Source: Hyphomicrobium_A sp963817485 (GTDB taxonomy: Bacteria > Pseudomonadota > Alphaproteobacteria > Rhizobiales > Hyphomicrobiaceae). From it: a DNA stretch of 64,000 nucleotides. The notes beneath the pieces were generated by a model that ran no database searches, had not been told where the DNA came from, and saw only the letters and a list, made by a program, of their open reading frames with translations. Positions 47,925 through 57,848 of the stretch are shown here, in pieces; position 1 is the first letter of the stretch; each line of letters starts with the position of its first letter. The stretch is from contig CAWFOR010000019.1 of the NCBI GenBank assembly GCA_963817485.1, positions 8,405-72,404 of the forward strand, written 5' to 3'. Position numbers and translations under genes: made by a program.

Positions 47925-49282
47925 CGGTGACCGGCGCGCGAGCCATGGAGCAAACGTCACAGAATTCCTGGAAGTGCGACGCAAAAGGCAGCGGTGCCAT
48001 CATCTATGACATCGCTTCGCAGCTCTATCCGATCTGCCGCAGCATCACCGGCGACGGCGTGCGCGCGTCGCTCGACATTCTCGGACGGCATGTTCCCCTG
48101 ACCGTGCACGAGGTGCCAACGGGGACGCAGGTCTTCGATTGGACGATTCCTCGCGAATGGAACATCCGCGACGCCTATGTGAAAGACCCCACCGGCCGCA
48201 AGGTGATCGACTTCCATCGGTCGAACCTCGAGGTCGTGAGCTACAGCGTTCCGGTGCATCGCACGCTTTCGCTGGACGAGCTGAAGCGGCACCTTCACTC
48301 GCTCCCCGACCAACCGCGCCTCATCCCCTACCGCACCTCCTACTATTCGGAGTCGTGGGGTTTCTGCATCGCGCACGACGAACTCGCACAACTGGCAGAC
48401 GGCGACTATGAGGTCGTCATCGATACGACGCTCGCGGACGGACACCTGACGTACGCCGAGTTTCTGCACGAGGGCGAGCGGGCGGAAGAAATCCTGCTGA
48501 CGGCGCACATCTGCCACCCGTCGCTTGCAAACGACAACTGCTCGGGCCTGGCGCTGCTGGCCTATGTCGCGCAGCATCTGCGCTACATGTCGACGCGATA
48601 CAGCTACCGGTTCCTGTTCTCACCCGGCACGATCGGCCCCATTTCGTGGCTCGCGCGGAACGAGGCGCGCGTCGACCGCATAAAGGGAGGGCTCGCGGTC
48701 TCATGCGTCGGCGATGCCGGCGGCCCCACCTACAAGAAGAGCCGCAGAGGCGATGCTCTGGTCGATCGGGCCATGGCACACGTGCTGCGCCACTTGGCAC
48801 CCTCGGCGCGCATCGTCGAGTTCTCGCCCTATGGATATGACGAGCGTCAGTTCTGCTCGCCGGGATTCAATCTGCCGGTGGGTCTGCTCCAGCGCAGTCA
48901 GTTCGCGACATTCCCCGAATATCATACGAGCGCCGATAATCTCGATTTCATCCAGCCCGAGCACCTGGAGCTCTCGTGCCAGATTCTGTTGGCCGTGATC
49001 GACATATTCGAGAGGGATGGCTCCTTCCTGAACCTCAACCCCAAATGCGAGCCGCAGCTCGGCCGGCGAGGCTTATACGCCGCCACAGGCGGACACAAAG
49101 ATGCGCCGGAGCAGCAGATGGCGATGCTTTGGGTGCTGAACCTGTCTGACGGCGGGCACTCCCTGCTCGACATCGCGGAGCGCGCTAGCCTGCCCTTCAC
49201 CAAGATCCGGGCTGCGGCCGATCTTCTCCTTGCGCACGGCCTGCTCGGCAAGGCCGATCAGGATCAGGCGGCCTCGACGTAG
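47921..49282 (+). CDS. DUF4910-type aminopeptidase-like protein of polysaccharide loci
   Basis: 453 residues from GTG 47921 (ATG 47945 is also good). Domain order is DUF2172-like at the N-terminus (YPICRSITGDGVR, TVHEVPTGTQVFDWTIPREW), an M28-like core with LTAHICHPSLANDNCSGLAL and FPEYHTSADNLDFI, and a C-terminal winged-helix segment. The His/Asp set of a zinc peptidase fold is visible. Members recur with C-methyltransferase, RfbF-type and epimerase genes in surface-sugar clusters, where their reaction is not settled. Coupling to the epimerase gene suggests a step in the unusual sugar's assembly (inference). Confidence 0.85.
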   Translation: MTVTGARAMEQTSQNSWKCDAKGSGAIIYDIASQLYPICRSITGDGVRASLDILGRHVPLTVHEVPTGTQVFDWTIPREWNIRDAYVKDPTGRKVIDFHRSNLEVVSYSVPVHRTLSLDELKRHLHSLPDQPRLIPYRTSYYSESWGFCIAHDELAQLADGDYEVVIDTTLADGHLTYAEFLHEGERAEEILLTAHICHPSLANDNCSGLALLAYVAQHLRYMSTRYSYRFLFSPGTIGPISWLARNEARVDRIKGGLAVSCVGDAGGPTYKKSRRGDALVDRAMAHVLRHLAPSARIVEFSPYGYDERQFCSPGFNLPVGLLQRSQFATFPEYHTSADNLDFIQPEHLELSCQILLAVIDIFERDGSFLNLNPKCEPQLGRRGLYAATGGHKDAPEQQMAMLWVLNLSDGGHSLLDIAERASLPFTKIRAAADLLLAHGLLGKADQDQAAST

Positions 49283-49800
49283 TCGGGCCACGACCGGTCT
49301 TTGTCGGAGATTGAGCTTACCGTCAGGGGCCAGGCGATCTGGAACACCGGATCGTCGTAGCGCACGCCGGCCGCCTTGTCGGGGACGTAGAACTCCGAGA
49401 TCAGGTATTCCACCTCGGCATCGTCGGTCAGCGTCTGGAAGCCGTGGGCGTAGCCGGCCGGAATGTAAAGGCGCCGGCAATTCTCGGCCGAGAGCTCGAA
49501 GCCCTGCCAGCGCCGGTAGGTGGGCGAGCCCCTGCGAAGGTCGACGATGACGTCGTAGATCGCTCCGCTCACGCAATTGACGACCTTCACTTCCGCGGCC
49601 GGATCGCGTTGGAAGTGCATGCCGCGGATCGTTCCGCGCTTCGTCGAGTAGGAGGTGCTGTGCTGCACGAACACGGTCTTGAGACCGTGCTCGGCGAATT
49701 CCCGCGTGCAGAAGGTGCGCGCAAAAAAGCCTCGCTGATCGCTGGCGGGCTCGAGCCCGATGAGCCAGGCCCCATCCAGTTCCGTGCGCTCAAAGCGCAT
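49264..49800 (-). CDS. rfbC: dTDP-4-dehydrorhamnose 3,5-epimerase family protein
   Basis: 178 residues from ATG 49800 with AGGAG at 6 nt spacing; the longer frame to 49866 is less likely. The cupin core is plain: SDQRGFFARTFCTREF, GTIRGMHFQRDP with the catalytic His, VSGAIYDVIVDLRRGSPTY, IPAGYAHGFQTL and YLISEFYVPDKAAGVRY. It epimerises C3/C5 of 4-keto-6-deoxy sugars, or C3 or C5 only in branched-sugar pathways. It is convergent with the DUF4910 gene, their ends overlapping by 19 bp, and no rfbA, rfbB or rfbD is nearby, so a CDP-sugar pathway is at least as likely as rhamnose. Confidence 0.9.
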   Translation of the reverse strand: MRFERTELDGAWLIGLEPASDQRGFFARTFCTREFAEHGLKTVFVQHSTSYSTKRGTIRGMHFQRDPAAEVKVVNCVSGAIYDVIVDLRRGSPTYRRWQGFELSAENCRRLYIPAGYAHGFQTLTDDAEVEYLISEFYVPDKAAGVRYDDPVFQIAWPLTVSSISDKDRSWPDYVEAA

Positions 49801-50158
49801 GCGTGCTCCTGCGTCGAATCTGCCGGGAGACATACCGTATGCACGCAGCTTGTCGCGGCGGGTCATTGCATCGCACAGTTAACAACCCAATTCGTCGGGC
49901 GACGCCGAATAGGTTGCCGGAGCACCACACCAGAATTGAAGCGGCAACCTGCCGAATTCAGTGTTCCGCGTGCATCTAGCAGAGCTTTTCAAGTGTCTTC
50001 TTGCCCGGCCCCCCCTTGTCCGGATTTCCAAGCGCGCTCCACTTCTCCACACTCACTGTTGGCGAATCGCGCAAAAAGGGGGGTGCAGCGCTCAAGAGCT
50101 GCAGCATGCGATGCGGGCATCAATGCCAAAATCATTGTCCAAACTAGCCAGATAGTCG
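49801..50158. other. Intergenic region before the TolC-like gene
   Basis: Around 360 bp without a gene. No clear hairpin or consensus promoter could be assigned. Confidence 0.35.
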
Positions 50159-51638
50159 GTGGGGTGGTCTCCTCCTCTTTGGTCGTCGAACCTGCCTCGC
50201 TCGAGGTCGGCGCGTTGGACTATTGCCGCGTGGCTTGTGCTCAGCCTGTGGATCGTCTCGGTGCCGGCACAGGCGGAGAGCCTGCTCGAGGCGCTGTCGG
50301 CGACCTACGGTTATAACCCGCGCCTCGACGCCGAGCGCGCCTTTGCCCGCGGCACCGACGAGGAGGTCGCGCGCGCCATGTCGGGATACCGCCCGACCGT
50401 CACCGGCGAAGCCGACGTCAGCTGGGAGCGCAACGACCAGCGTCCGTCCTCGCTCTTCGACGGCGTGACCAAGCCGCGCGGCTACACCATCCAGGGCATC
50501 CAGCCGGTCTTCCGCGGGTTTCGCACCTATAACGCCGTCAACAACGCCGAAGCGACCGTGCGCGCCGAGCGCGAGAACCTGCGCGACATCGAGCGCCAGG
50601 TGCTGCTGCAGGCGGTCACCGCCTACATGGACGTGGTGCGCGACCAGGAGCTCGTCCGCCTCAACGAGAACAACGTCAACGTGCTGTCGCGCGAGTTGAA
50701 GGCCGCGCAAGACCGCTTCTCGGTCGGCGAGGTGACGCGCACCGACGTCGCCCAGGCGGAAGCGCGGCGCGCCGACTCGGTGTCCCGCCTCGATGCGGCC
50801 CGCGCCAACCTGCGCACCAGCCGCGGCAGCTTCCAGCAGGTCGTCGGCCATCCGCCCGAGGGCCTGTCGTGGCCCGGCGCCGCCGGAGCAAGACATCCCC
50901 AAGTCGCTGCAGGACGCCGTCGGCATCTGCAACAACGAGAATCCGCTGGTCGTGGCCGCGCTCTACCGCGAGCAGGCCGGCAAGTACCTCGTCGACCAGA
51001 TCCGCGGCGAGCTGCTGCCGAGCGTGCAGCTCGAGGCGAGCTACACCGACCGCTTCGACCCCGTAAAGACGGTGGACGAGACCGAGCAGGGTATCGTGAC
51101 GGGGCGCCTGACGGTGCCGATCTACGAGGCGGGCGACGTCTACGCGCGCGTGCGCCAGGCCAAGCAGAACCACATCGGCGCCTTGCAGCAGATCGAGCAG
51201 ATCCGCACCGAGCAGCAGCAGACGCTCGTCGCCGCGTGGTCGCAGCTCGAGGCCGCGCGGGCGCAGGTCGAGTCCGACCGGGTCGCGGTTGAATCGAACA
51301 AGGTGGCGCTGCAAGGCGTGCGCGAGGAGGAGAAGGTCGGCCAGCGCACGCTGCTCGACGTCTTGAACGCCGAGCTCGAGTATTTGAACTCGCAGGTCAA
51401 CCTGGAGACCGACCGCGCCACCCTGGTGATCGCGGCCTATTCGGTGATGTCGGCCATGGGCCGGCTCGACGTCGCCTGGATCGGCGCCGCGGCCTACGTC
51501 TACGACCCGAACGTTCACTACAAGGAGGTGCGCCGCAAGTGGATCGGCGTCTCCATCACGCATGCCGACGGCCGCGTCGAGCAGCTCGACACCACCCCCG
51601 TCGAGCAAGAGGTGCCCCCGCTGCCCCCCGCGAAATAG
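50159..51638 (+). pseudogene. tolC: TolC-like outer-membrane efflux channel, frameshifted mid-gene
   Basis: GTG 50159 leads to a signal peptide (IAAWLVLSLWIVSVPAQAE) and the first outer-membrane factor repeat (SLLEALSATYGYNPRLDAER, then TYNAVNNAEATVRAERENL). Near 50,880, after VVGHPPEGLSWPGA, the frame changes and continues as PKSLQDAVGICNNENPLVVA and the second repeat (VGQRTLLDVLNAELEYLNSQ) to 51638. Together this is a full TolC/OprM-type protein of about 490 residues and the only one in the window; both RND systems upstream lack their own channel. One indel in a GC run breaks it, which may be a sequencing error given how well both halves are preserved. Confidence 0.85.
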
Positions 51639-51697
51639 AAGACTTGAGTGGTTCAGTTCGCGAGTCCACCGACGACAACGTTGAGGAGCTTGGCATC

Positions 51698-52558
51698 ATG
51701 ATGACCGGAGATACATCGCATCCCGATGCCGGGGTGCAGGGATCCGGGCCCGGTAGAAGCTTGGCACGAGAGACGCCGAAGGTTGCTCCGTTCGGATTGC
51801 GGCTGGCAGCGACGGCGATCGCGCTGGCGCTCGCTACGACCTATGCCGCGGCCGACGGGATTCCGGGCGTCGTCATGACGGACTCCCAGTACCTCACCGA
51901 CTGGAGCGGGATCTACATCGGCGGCAAGCTCGGCGGCACCTGGAGCGATTTCAACTGGCAAACGGATGCCAATGTGTTCAACACCGGTGCGGGGGCGGCG
52001 GCGGCTGCAAACACTCCCATCGGTTTCTCTCCCAGCGGCGTTATGGGCGGCATCATCGGCGGCGCCAATCTGCAGCTCGGGCAATGGATCTTCGGCGCCG
52101 AGCTGTCGTTCTCGGGCACGGGCCTTTCACAGTCGGTGACGAGCCCGTTCTTTCCCGCCACCGATACCTTCTCGACCGAGCTCAACTGGCTCGGCACCGT
52201 CGAAGGGCGCATCGGCTATTCCTGGGACCGCGTGATGGTGTTCGGCAAGGGCGGCTGGGCCGGCTCCAATGCGACGCTGAAGGTGAACAGTACCCACCCC
52301 ACCCACGGCGGCTCGGCCTCGACGTCCGAGTTCGTCGACGGCTGGACCATCGGCGGCGGCATCGAATACGCGGTCTGGAACAGCGTCATCATCGGTGTCG
52401 AGTACGATTACGTGAGCCTCAGCCTGACCAGCGGCGGCAGCTGCGATCTCTGCAACGCGGGGCTTCTGATCGACAGCACCCCTTCCGCCGTGACCGGCGA
52501 CGCGACGATGTCGGCAGTGATGCTGCGCGCGAGCTACCTGTTCATGCCCGAGGACTGA
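51698..52558 (+). CDS. Outer-membrane beta-barrel protein (Omp25/porin-like)
   Basis: 286 residues from ATG 51698 with GAGGAG upstream. A long n-region precedes the signal peptide (LRLAATAIALALATTYAAAD). The barrel has alternating strands such as WSGIYIGGKLGGTWSDF, GGIIGGANLQLGQWIFGAEL, LGTVEGRIGYSWDRVMVFGK and GWTIGGGIEYAVW. It ends AVMLRASYLFMPED where an aromatic C-terminus would be usual. It resembles rhizobial Omp25/Omp31 proteins and is the intact counterpart in type of the decayed barrel gene at 24.5 kb. It lies 60 bp after the TolC-like gene. Confidence 0.82.
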   Translation: MMTGDTSHPDAGVQGSGPGRSLARETPKVAPFGLRLAATAIALALATTYAAADGIPGVVMTDSQYLTDWSGIYIGGKLGGTWSDFNWQTDANVFNTGAGAAAAANTPIGFSPSGVMGGIIGGANLQLGQWIFGAELSFSGTGLSQSVTSPFFPATDTFSTELNWLGTVEGRIGYSWDRVMVFGKGGWAGSNATLKVNSTHPTHGGSASTSEFVDGWTIGGGIEYAVWNSVIIGVEYDYVSLSLTSGGSCDLCNAGLLIDSTPSAVTGDATMSAVMLRASYLFMPED

Positions 52559-52598
52559 GCGCGTCTCGAGGACGGCCCAACCGCGTTGCCCGATGCGC

Positions 52599-53136
52599 TT
52601 ATTGCGCCGGCCGGATGCCGATCTTGATCGTATCCTGCGGGATTCCACTCAACTGCAGCACGACGGGGAACGCTCCCACGGGAAAGCGCACGCTCTTGCG
52701 CAGGCCCGGGCAGTCCTTGGCGCTCGTGTGCGCGTCCGACTTGATGCCCGGCGCCGTTCTGCACCACGTCGATCCACCCCTCGGAGGACAGCGTCACGTA
52801 GTAGCGCTCGGCCTGCGCCGGCGCGTCGAACGAGAGAGTGCCGCCGAAGACCTTGCCCTTCGGCTTGCGCTTGCCACCGGTCGGCGCCGCGAAGGTGACG
52901 CTCTCCTGGGGCGCGAGCTTCAGCGCAAGGGTCTGCTCTTTCCAGGGACCGCGCGCAGCGCCCGAGCCGACACTTTCGAGCTTGTCGCTGGCAAAGGCGG
53001 CGCGCTCCTGGTCGAGGGGCCACGCAAGCGCTTTGCAGCCCGCGGCATCTTCGGCATGCGCTCCGGCGCAGAAGACGATCAGCACCAAGCCCGCGGCGAG
53101 CGCGCGCAGACCGTCAGTAAACCGCAACCGTGCCAT
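52599..53136 (-). pseudogene. Small periplasmic protein of unknown function, frameshifted
   Basis: ATG 53136 opens a signal peptide (LRALAAGLVLIVFCAGAHA) and a mature part with GCKALAWPLDQERAAFASDK, then FGGTLSFDAPAQAERYYVTL and GWIDVVQNGAG. At about 52,755, in a GGGC run, the frame must slip to give KDCPGLRKSVRFPVGAF, VVLQLSGIPQDTIKIGI and a TAA at 52599. The joined product is about 178 residues with two cysteines, probably a disulfide. The clean fit of the second half indicates a single indel. I do not recognise a named family; conserved periplasmic proteins of this type occur in Bradyrhizobium-like genomes. Confidence 0.65.
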
Positions 53137-53403
53137 CGGAAGACTTAATGGCGGCCGACGCCGCCATTCCCCTTTGCTAGAGCCAAACTCATCGCTCCCA
53201 CGGCGGGATGTGGCTCCCCACCGCGGCGGCGATGTCGATGCGAACGTGTGCGTGCGTCCGCTGATCACCGTACCGCCGTCATGCAATTGGGCATGGTGCG
53301 CACACCCCAGTGCATTCTGCCACGCGCTTCCTCAGGGTGGAAGCGGCGAAGGACGCCACGGCGGAAGTCGGCAGCTCTTTGCCGGAGATGCCGAGACTGC
53401 TTC

Positions 53404-55624
53404 CTAGAACTTCGCCTTCACGTTTGCGACGAACGACCGGCCGGCCTCCGGGAAGCCGTCCACCAACTGGTAGTTCTCGTCGAATATGTTGCGAGCCGTT
53501 ACAGCGAAGCTCGTTTTCGAGTTCGAGATCATACTCAGCCTGCATGTTGACGAGGCCGAACGCGCCGGTCTTGTAGTAGAGCGTTCCGGCGGTGTTGACT
53601 GTCCAGCGGCTGCTGGCGAACTCGATATTTGGCGTAATGCTGAAGCCCCTGGCCAGACGATAGGTCAGATAGGCGATGCCCTTGACATCGGGTACGCCTG
53701 TCAGCTCGTAAGCCGGATTGGATGGGTTGGTGATGTCGCGACGCATCCACGTCACGTTGCCGCCGATCAGCAGGCTCTTCGAAAGCGAGTAATCGGAGGA
53801 AAGCTCGACGCCGTAATAGCGGCCGTCGCCGACGTTCTGGCTCTGCGTTACCGCCTGCCCGTTGAAGATGATCGGGATCGACTCGATCACGTCGGAAACA
53901 TCGCTGTAGAACACTGCCGTTGCGACCTGGCTGCCCGGCGCAAACTTGTCCGCCCAACCGATCTCGTAGTTGGTCGCCCGCTCCGGAGCCAGCGACGGGT
54001 TGGACGTCGCGCCCCCGAAGCGCGAGCTGAAGCGCTCGAAGATCGTCGGGAAGCGCGTGCGTGCCGAGACGCTGGCGTGGAGGGTCTCCTCGCTCGTCAG
54101 GCGGTAGATGGCCGCCGTCTGCCAGTCGGTCGCGTTGCTGTCCTTGAGCTGGTAGTAGACGAAGCCTGACCCGTTGACCCAATCCTGGGCCTGCAGGAGA
54201 TCGCGCCAGTTGTAGCTTGCACCACCGACGATATCGAACTGCTTCGTCATGTGCACGGTGTTCTCGAGCGCGACCGAGTAGGTATCCTCGATCGTCACCT
54301 GGTTTGGCTCGGTGAGGCACGGCGGGTTCCCGCACTTGACGCCGTTGACGTTGAAGTCCTGCAGCTCGCCGTGGTCGTCGCGGCGGTAGTAGAAGGCTCC
54401 CTTGATCGTGTCCCAGGTGGTGATGTCGGAGCCGCCCTCGATGCTGACGCCGGCCGCCCAATCGTCGTAGTAGCTGCGGAAGGCCTTCGGCAGCGCTTGC
54501 GTCGTCTGCGCGGCATCGTCGTACGAGAAGAGGCCGTTCTTGAAGGTGTTGTAGTAGGCCTTCGTCTCCACGAACGAGGCGTCGCCGACCTTGGTGTGGG
54601 AGAGCCAGTAGACGCTCTCAATGTCCCAATAGGGCCAATCCCAATAGCGCTGGATGCTGATCGGATCGGTCACGTGATAGGGCGCGCCCTTCGATCCCGA
54701 CTGCTTGCTGTAGTTGATCGAATAGTCGTCGGTTGCGTTCGGCGTCAGGCCGGCCTTGAGGTTGACTTGCCAATCGCGCGTGTCGGAATTGATGCGCAGG
54801 CCGCCGTTCTCGACCGACGTCGGCGTGAATTTTTCCGACAGCATCCAGCCGTCTGAATCGATCAGCGTCCCGCTCGCCTGCAGGTAGTATCCTTTCTGCT
54901 TCGTGCCGACCGACGCGTAGGTCTTGTAGCCCTCGTAGGAGCCGTCGGTCCCGAAGCTCAGGCCGCCCTGCACCTCGCCTTCGACAGCCTTCGTCGGCTT
55001 CTTGGTGACGAGGTTGATGGCGCCGCCAAGACCGCCGGGGCCGTTCAGCACGGAGGTATAGCCCTTGGCGATCTGCACCTCGGAGATATCCGGGGTGAGG
55101 AAGCGGGCGAAGTCGATGCGATTGTCGGCCGGGAGGTAGACGCGGATGCCGTCGATAGACAGCGGAACCTGGAAACGATCGAAGCCGCGCACGAAGACAA
55201 GCTGCTCGTTGCGGCTACCGCCCGAGTTGGAGGCAACCACACCGGGTGCCAACGCCAGCGCGCTGTCGAGGGTGTTCTTGGAGAAGGCCCACATCGCGTC
55301 ACCGGTGATGACGGTTCCGCCGATGAGGTCGAGCTGTCCGAGAGTGAAGACGTTCGCTGGCTCGCCCGTGGCGCTTCCAGTTCCTTCCGCGGTGGAAGCG
55401 GTGGCGCCGTTGCCGGAATTCTGCTGCGCGCCCTTCTTCGTCGGCCGTTTCGGCTTGCTGGTGATCTCCTCGTTTGGAGAGTAGACGACCACCGGCGGAA
55501 GCGGCGTGACGTCCCCAGCTTGAGGCGCGGCTTGCGCCGTCTGGACTTCCTGAGCCTGAGCGGCGGCGGACACAACAAGACCCATCGCGGCGCTCGCAAG
55601 CGCCACGTACGCATACTTGAACAC
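53404..55624 (-). pseudogene. TonB-dependent outer-membrane receptor, frameshifted near the C-terminus
   Basis: GTG 55624 (a TTG at 55639 is an alternative) starts a signal peptide (YVALASAAMGLVVSAAAQAQ). A low-complexity linker, the plug domain (MWAFSKNTLDSALALAPGVV, FVRGFDRFQVPLSIDGIRVY, GPGGLGGAINLVTKKP) and a 22-strand barrel follow. Close to the end, at an AAAA run near 53,525, the frame slips; the other frame gives FAVTARNIFDENYQLVDGFP and AGRSFVANVKAKF with the expected terminal Phe. Only the last ~40 residues are affected. It imports a scarce ligand across the outer membrane. A ModE-type operator in front of it points to molybdate or a related oxyanion complex instead of iron. Confidence 0.88.
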
Positions 55625-55657
55625 GGAAACACCCCCCAAAACGCGATACAGAATTTT

Positions 55658-55681
55658 CGTTATATCTATTTGAATATAGCG
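55658..55681 (-). promoter_or_regulatory. ModE-type operator (Mo-box) upstream of the TonB receptor
   Basis: CGTTATAT, an 8-nt spacer and ATATAGCG form an inverted repeat (7 of 8 pairs; one T/C difference). Half-site sequence and 8-8-8 spacing match the E. coli modA operator recognised by ModE as I recall it. It lies 34-57 nt upstream of the receptor's GTG, a normal place for repression. Confidence 0.7.
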
Positions 55682-56027
55682 TTCAACAAAAAATGTTTAT
55701 GCCGCGCGCAGAGGCGGGACCCAGTGTTGCGATTGGGCGTCATAGATTGTCCGCGCCGATAAGCTGATCGCTCCGGACGATGCGTCGCCCTTCGCCGACC
55801 CCTCGCGCGCCGAAACCACGCGGGTCCCGGCGTTGATGCGCCAAATTGCGTGGGGACATCCCTCCGCCTACGCACGAAGCCCGCCCGCGGAGCCAATCCG
55901 CGGACGGGCCGCTAATATCGGCTTCTAGCTATGGATTTTGCGGTATTTGCCACTATGTTTGCCCTAATTTGCAAGCTTTTAACCATCCCAGTTGAGACTG
56001 CGGATTAAGCAAGACAGGGGCACGGGC
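55682..56027. other. Intergenic region with a GC-rich hairpin
   Basis: About 345 bp between divergent genes. The receptor promoter should be at the left end. Apart from the hairpin at 55879-55909 nothing else is recognised; a minus-strand 76-codon frame here has no family features. Confidence 0.4.
55879..55909. terminator. GC-rich hairpin, possible terminator or small structured RNA
   Basis: GCCCGCCCGCGGA (55879-55891) pairs with TCCGCGGACGGGC (55897-55909) with one mismatch and a 5-nt loop. The stem is very stable, but no T-run follows on either strand, so termination is uncertain. Confidence 0.45.
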
Positions 56028-56213
56028 ATGATCGAGAAACTCCGCGTTATCGCCACCCACCGCAGCAGCGCGCTTAGCAGCGCCGCCAAGACGCTCAAGA
56101 ACGACCCAGTCCTGCAGGACTGGTGGCTGTGCGTCGGCGCCTACCTGATCTCGGCCTTTCTGGTCGGAAATATCCTCAGCGATACGTGGCACCGCTATCT
56201 GCTGATCGCGTAA
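56028..56213 (+). CDS. Small single-span membrane protein
   Basis: 61 residues from ATG 56028. A charged N-terminal ~28 residues (IEKLRVIATHRSSALSSAAK) is followed by VLQDWWLCVGAYLISAFLVG, a hydrophobic segment that would anchor it in the membrane, and a short WHRYLLIA end. No family is recognised. The composition and clean start suggest a real gene, but coding evidence is limited to its hydropathy. Confidence 0.5.
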   Translation: MIEKLRVIATHRSSALSSAAKTLKNDPVLQDWWLCVGAYLISAFLVGNILSDTWHRYLLIA

Positions 56214-56533
56214 GGCGAGGCGTTCGGCTAACGCCACGAATGGCGTGAGTGCTCAGTCGCGCCGCTTGCGCGCGCGACGAGCTGTGGCGCGGCTCAACGA
56301 GGCCTTGTCACGGGGCTTCGCGGACTGCGCGTTTCTAGGCTCTGGCCTTTCTCTTGCCCCGACTCTTGCAGTACGAATGCCCAATGGAACGCCACTGTTG
56401 GACCTCGGTTCACGGCAAGTGCACGCCGCGCCATCGCGCGCCTCGGGCGAGAGCGTGTGTGGGGGACCTCGTTCAATCGCGGTCGGCATCTAGGCCGTCT
56501 CAAAAAGCCCGCATCGGTGGAACCTGGAGGACG

Positions 56534-57625
56534 GTGCTCGCATCGGTAGCGAGCCTTCTATTGTTTTCTCTTGATCCAAGCCTGGCGCAGCAGGCCAAGA
56601 AGCCCGACGCGGGATCGGCCGCGGCAGCGCACGAGATGGCCGATTTTTTCAGCAAGGTGGGCGACCAAATCTACGAGGACTGCATATTCGAGCTATCGCC
56701 GGAACAGGTCGAAGTTCAGTCCGCTCTCATGCAAGCCTATATCAAAAAGGGGGCCAGCAGCTCCGTCGCGAGGCGGCTCGCCGTAAAGCAGATTCAACCG
56801 CCGAAGCTGTCGGAAAAATGCGAGCAGATCCGGCACCAGCCGAAGGCTGCCGAGCCAAGCTGGGACACGACGATCTCGGTCGCGAAGAAGCCGACGGTCG
56901 AGGCCGCGTCCAAAGCGCCACCCGAACCGACGGCGCCAGCAATTACTCTTGCAGACAAGAAAGCGTTGCCGCAGTGGGACTGCGCCTCCGACGTCGACTA
57001 CGTCACCATTCATCTCAACGGCTATGAGAGAAAGCTGACCGGCGGCGAAATCTGCAATCCCTACGAGGACGTCGTGCGCGAGGTGCCCGCATCCTTGCGC
57101 AACTTCCGCCTCGGCTACACGATCAGAACAGGGCGTGTTTTTGTCGTTGCCGACGACCCTCAGGTGAGCGGCAGGACGATCGCGTGGGCGATCTCCGGCA
57201 GAGACGTGTGCAGAAACAATCCCGATCCCGATTGCCTTGCTACGCGAGCCGTGGGTCCCTTGCCTCCGGGAGAATATTCCTTCGCGGCGGACAAGGATCG
57301 ACGGGTCAGCTGGGGACCGAAGGCGAAGCGGAGCGTTGCCGGCATCTATCTGTCGAAGCTATGGAACAAAGACCGGTTCAGCCGCCAGCAAATCGCCGCC
57401 ATGTTGGCGCGCGGAAACATTGCCATCCACGTGCGCCTGAAAGGCGAGATGTCTGAAGCCTGCATCGGATTGGAGCCGAAGGGCTGGGCCTATGTCGCGT
57501 CGCTGATCAAGGAAGAGCGCGCCACGGGCGTCAACGTCTACATCGACGAGCCCTATCCGCAGATCGCCGAAAACCCGCCCGTCGTTGTCGCGTCCTCCTT
57601 CTCTCTCACCTCTCTGTTCAAGTAG
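56534..57625 (+). CDS. Secreted L,D-transpeptidase-like protein (DUF2778/Tlde1-type end)
   Basis: 363 residues if started at GTG 56534, with GGAGG 3 nt before it; longer upstream starts are possible. A signal peptide (VLASVASLLLFSLDPSLAQQ) is followed by a helical, Cys-containing region (VGDQIYEDCIFELSPEQVEV), a Pro/Ala linker and a C-terminal domain. There, GPLPPGEYSF and IHVRLKGEMSEACIGLE recall the GPxPxGxY and H...S.GCI catalytic motif of L,D-transpeptidases and DUF2778 proteins, with Ala replacing the Gly before Cys. It may cut or link peptidoglycan in the periplasm. Family assignment is inference from motif spacing. Confidence 0.6.
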   Translation: MLASVASLLLFSLDPSLAQQAKKPDAGSAAAAHEMADFFSKVGDQIYEDCIFELSPEQVEVQSALMQAYIKKGASSSVARRLAVKQIQPPKLSEKCEQIRHQPKAAEPSWDTTISVAKKPTVEAASKAPPEPTAPAITLADKKALPQWDCASDVDYVTIHLNGYERKLTGGEICNPYEDVVREVPASLRNFRLGYTIRTGRVFVVADDPQVSGRTIAWAISGRDVCRNNPDPDCLATRAVGPLPPGEYSFAADKDRRVSWGPKAKRSVAGIYLSKLWNKDRFSRQQIAAMLARGNIAIHVRLKGEMSEACIGLEPKGWAYVASLIKEERATGVNVYIDEPYPQIAENPPVVVASSFSLTSLFK

Positions 57626-57848
57626 AGAAACGGCGACGGTAAGCGACCCCAATCACCCGTCCGCTTCGAACCATCTCCGTCGGCGCCCGCAGTGCGAGCG
57701 ATTGCCGGCAACCCCGACGGCATGAGGAGGGGAGCCATCAGGCCGGACGGGGGCGCCGCGGTTACAAATCGTTACGTTCACCCCGGTTCGGCGCAACACC
57801 CGCGCAAAGCTTCCTAGCCATTTTAGTTGCGACACCAACCCCGGTGCC

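Noticed and set aside
55666..55896. 76-codon minus-strand frame upstream of the TonB receptor
   Set aside because: It overlaps the operator and the hairpin, is Arg-rich without domains, and would leave no promoter for the receptor.
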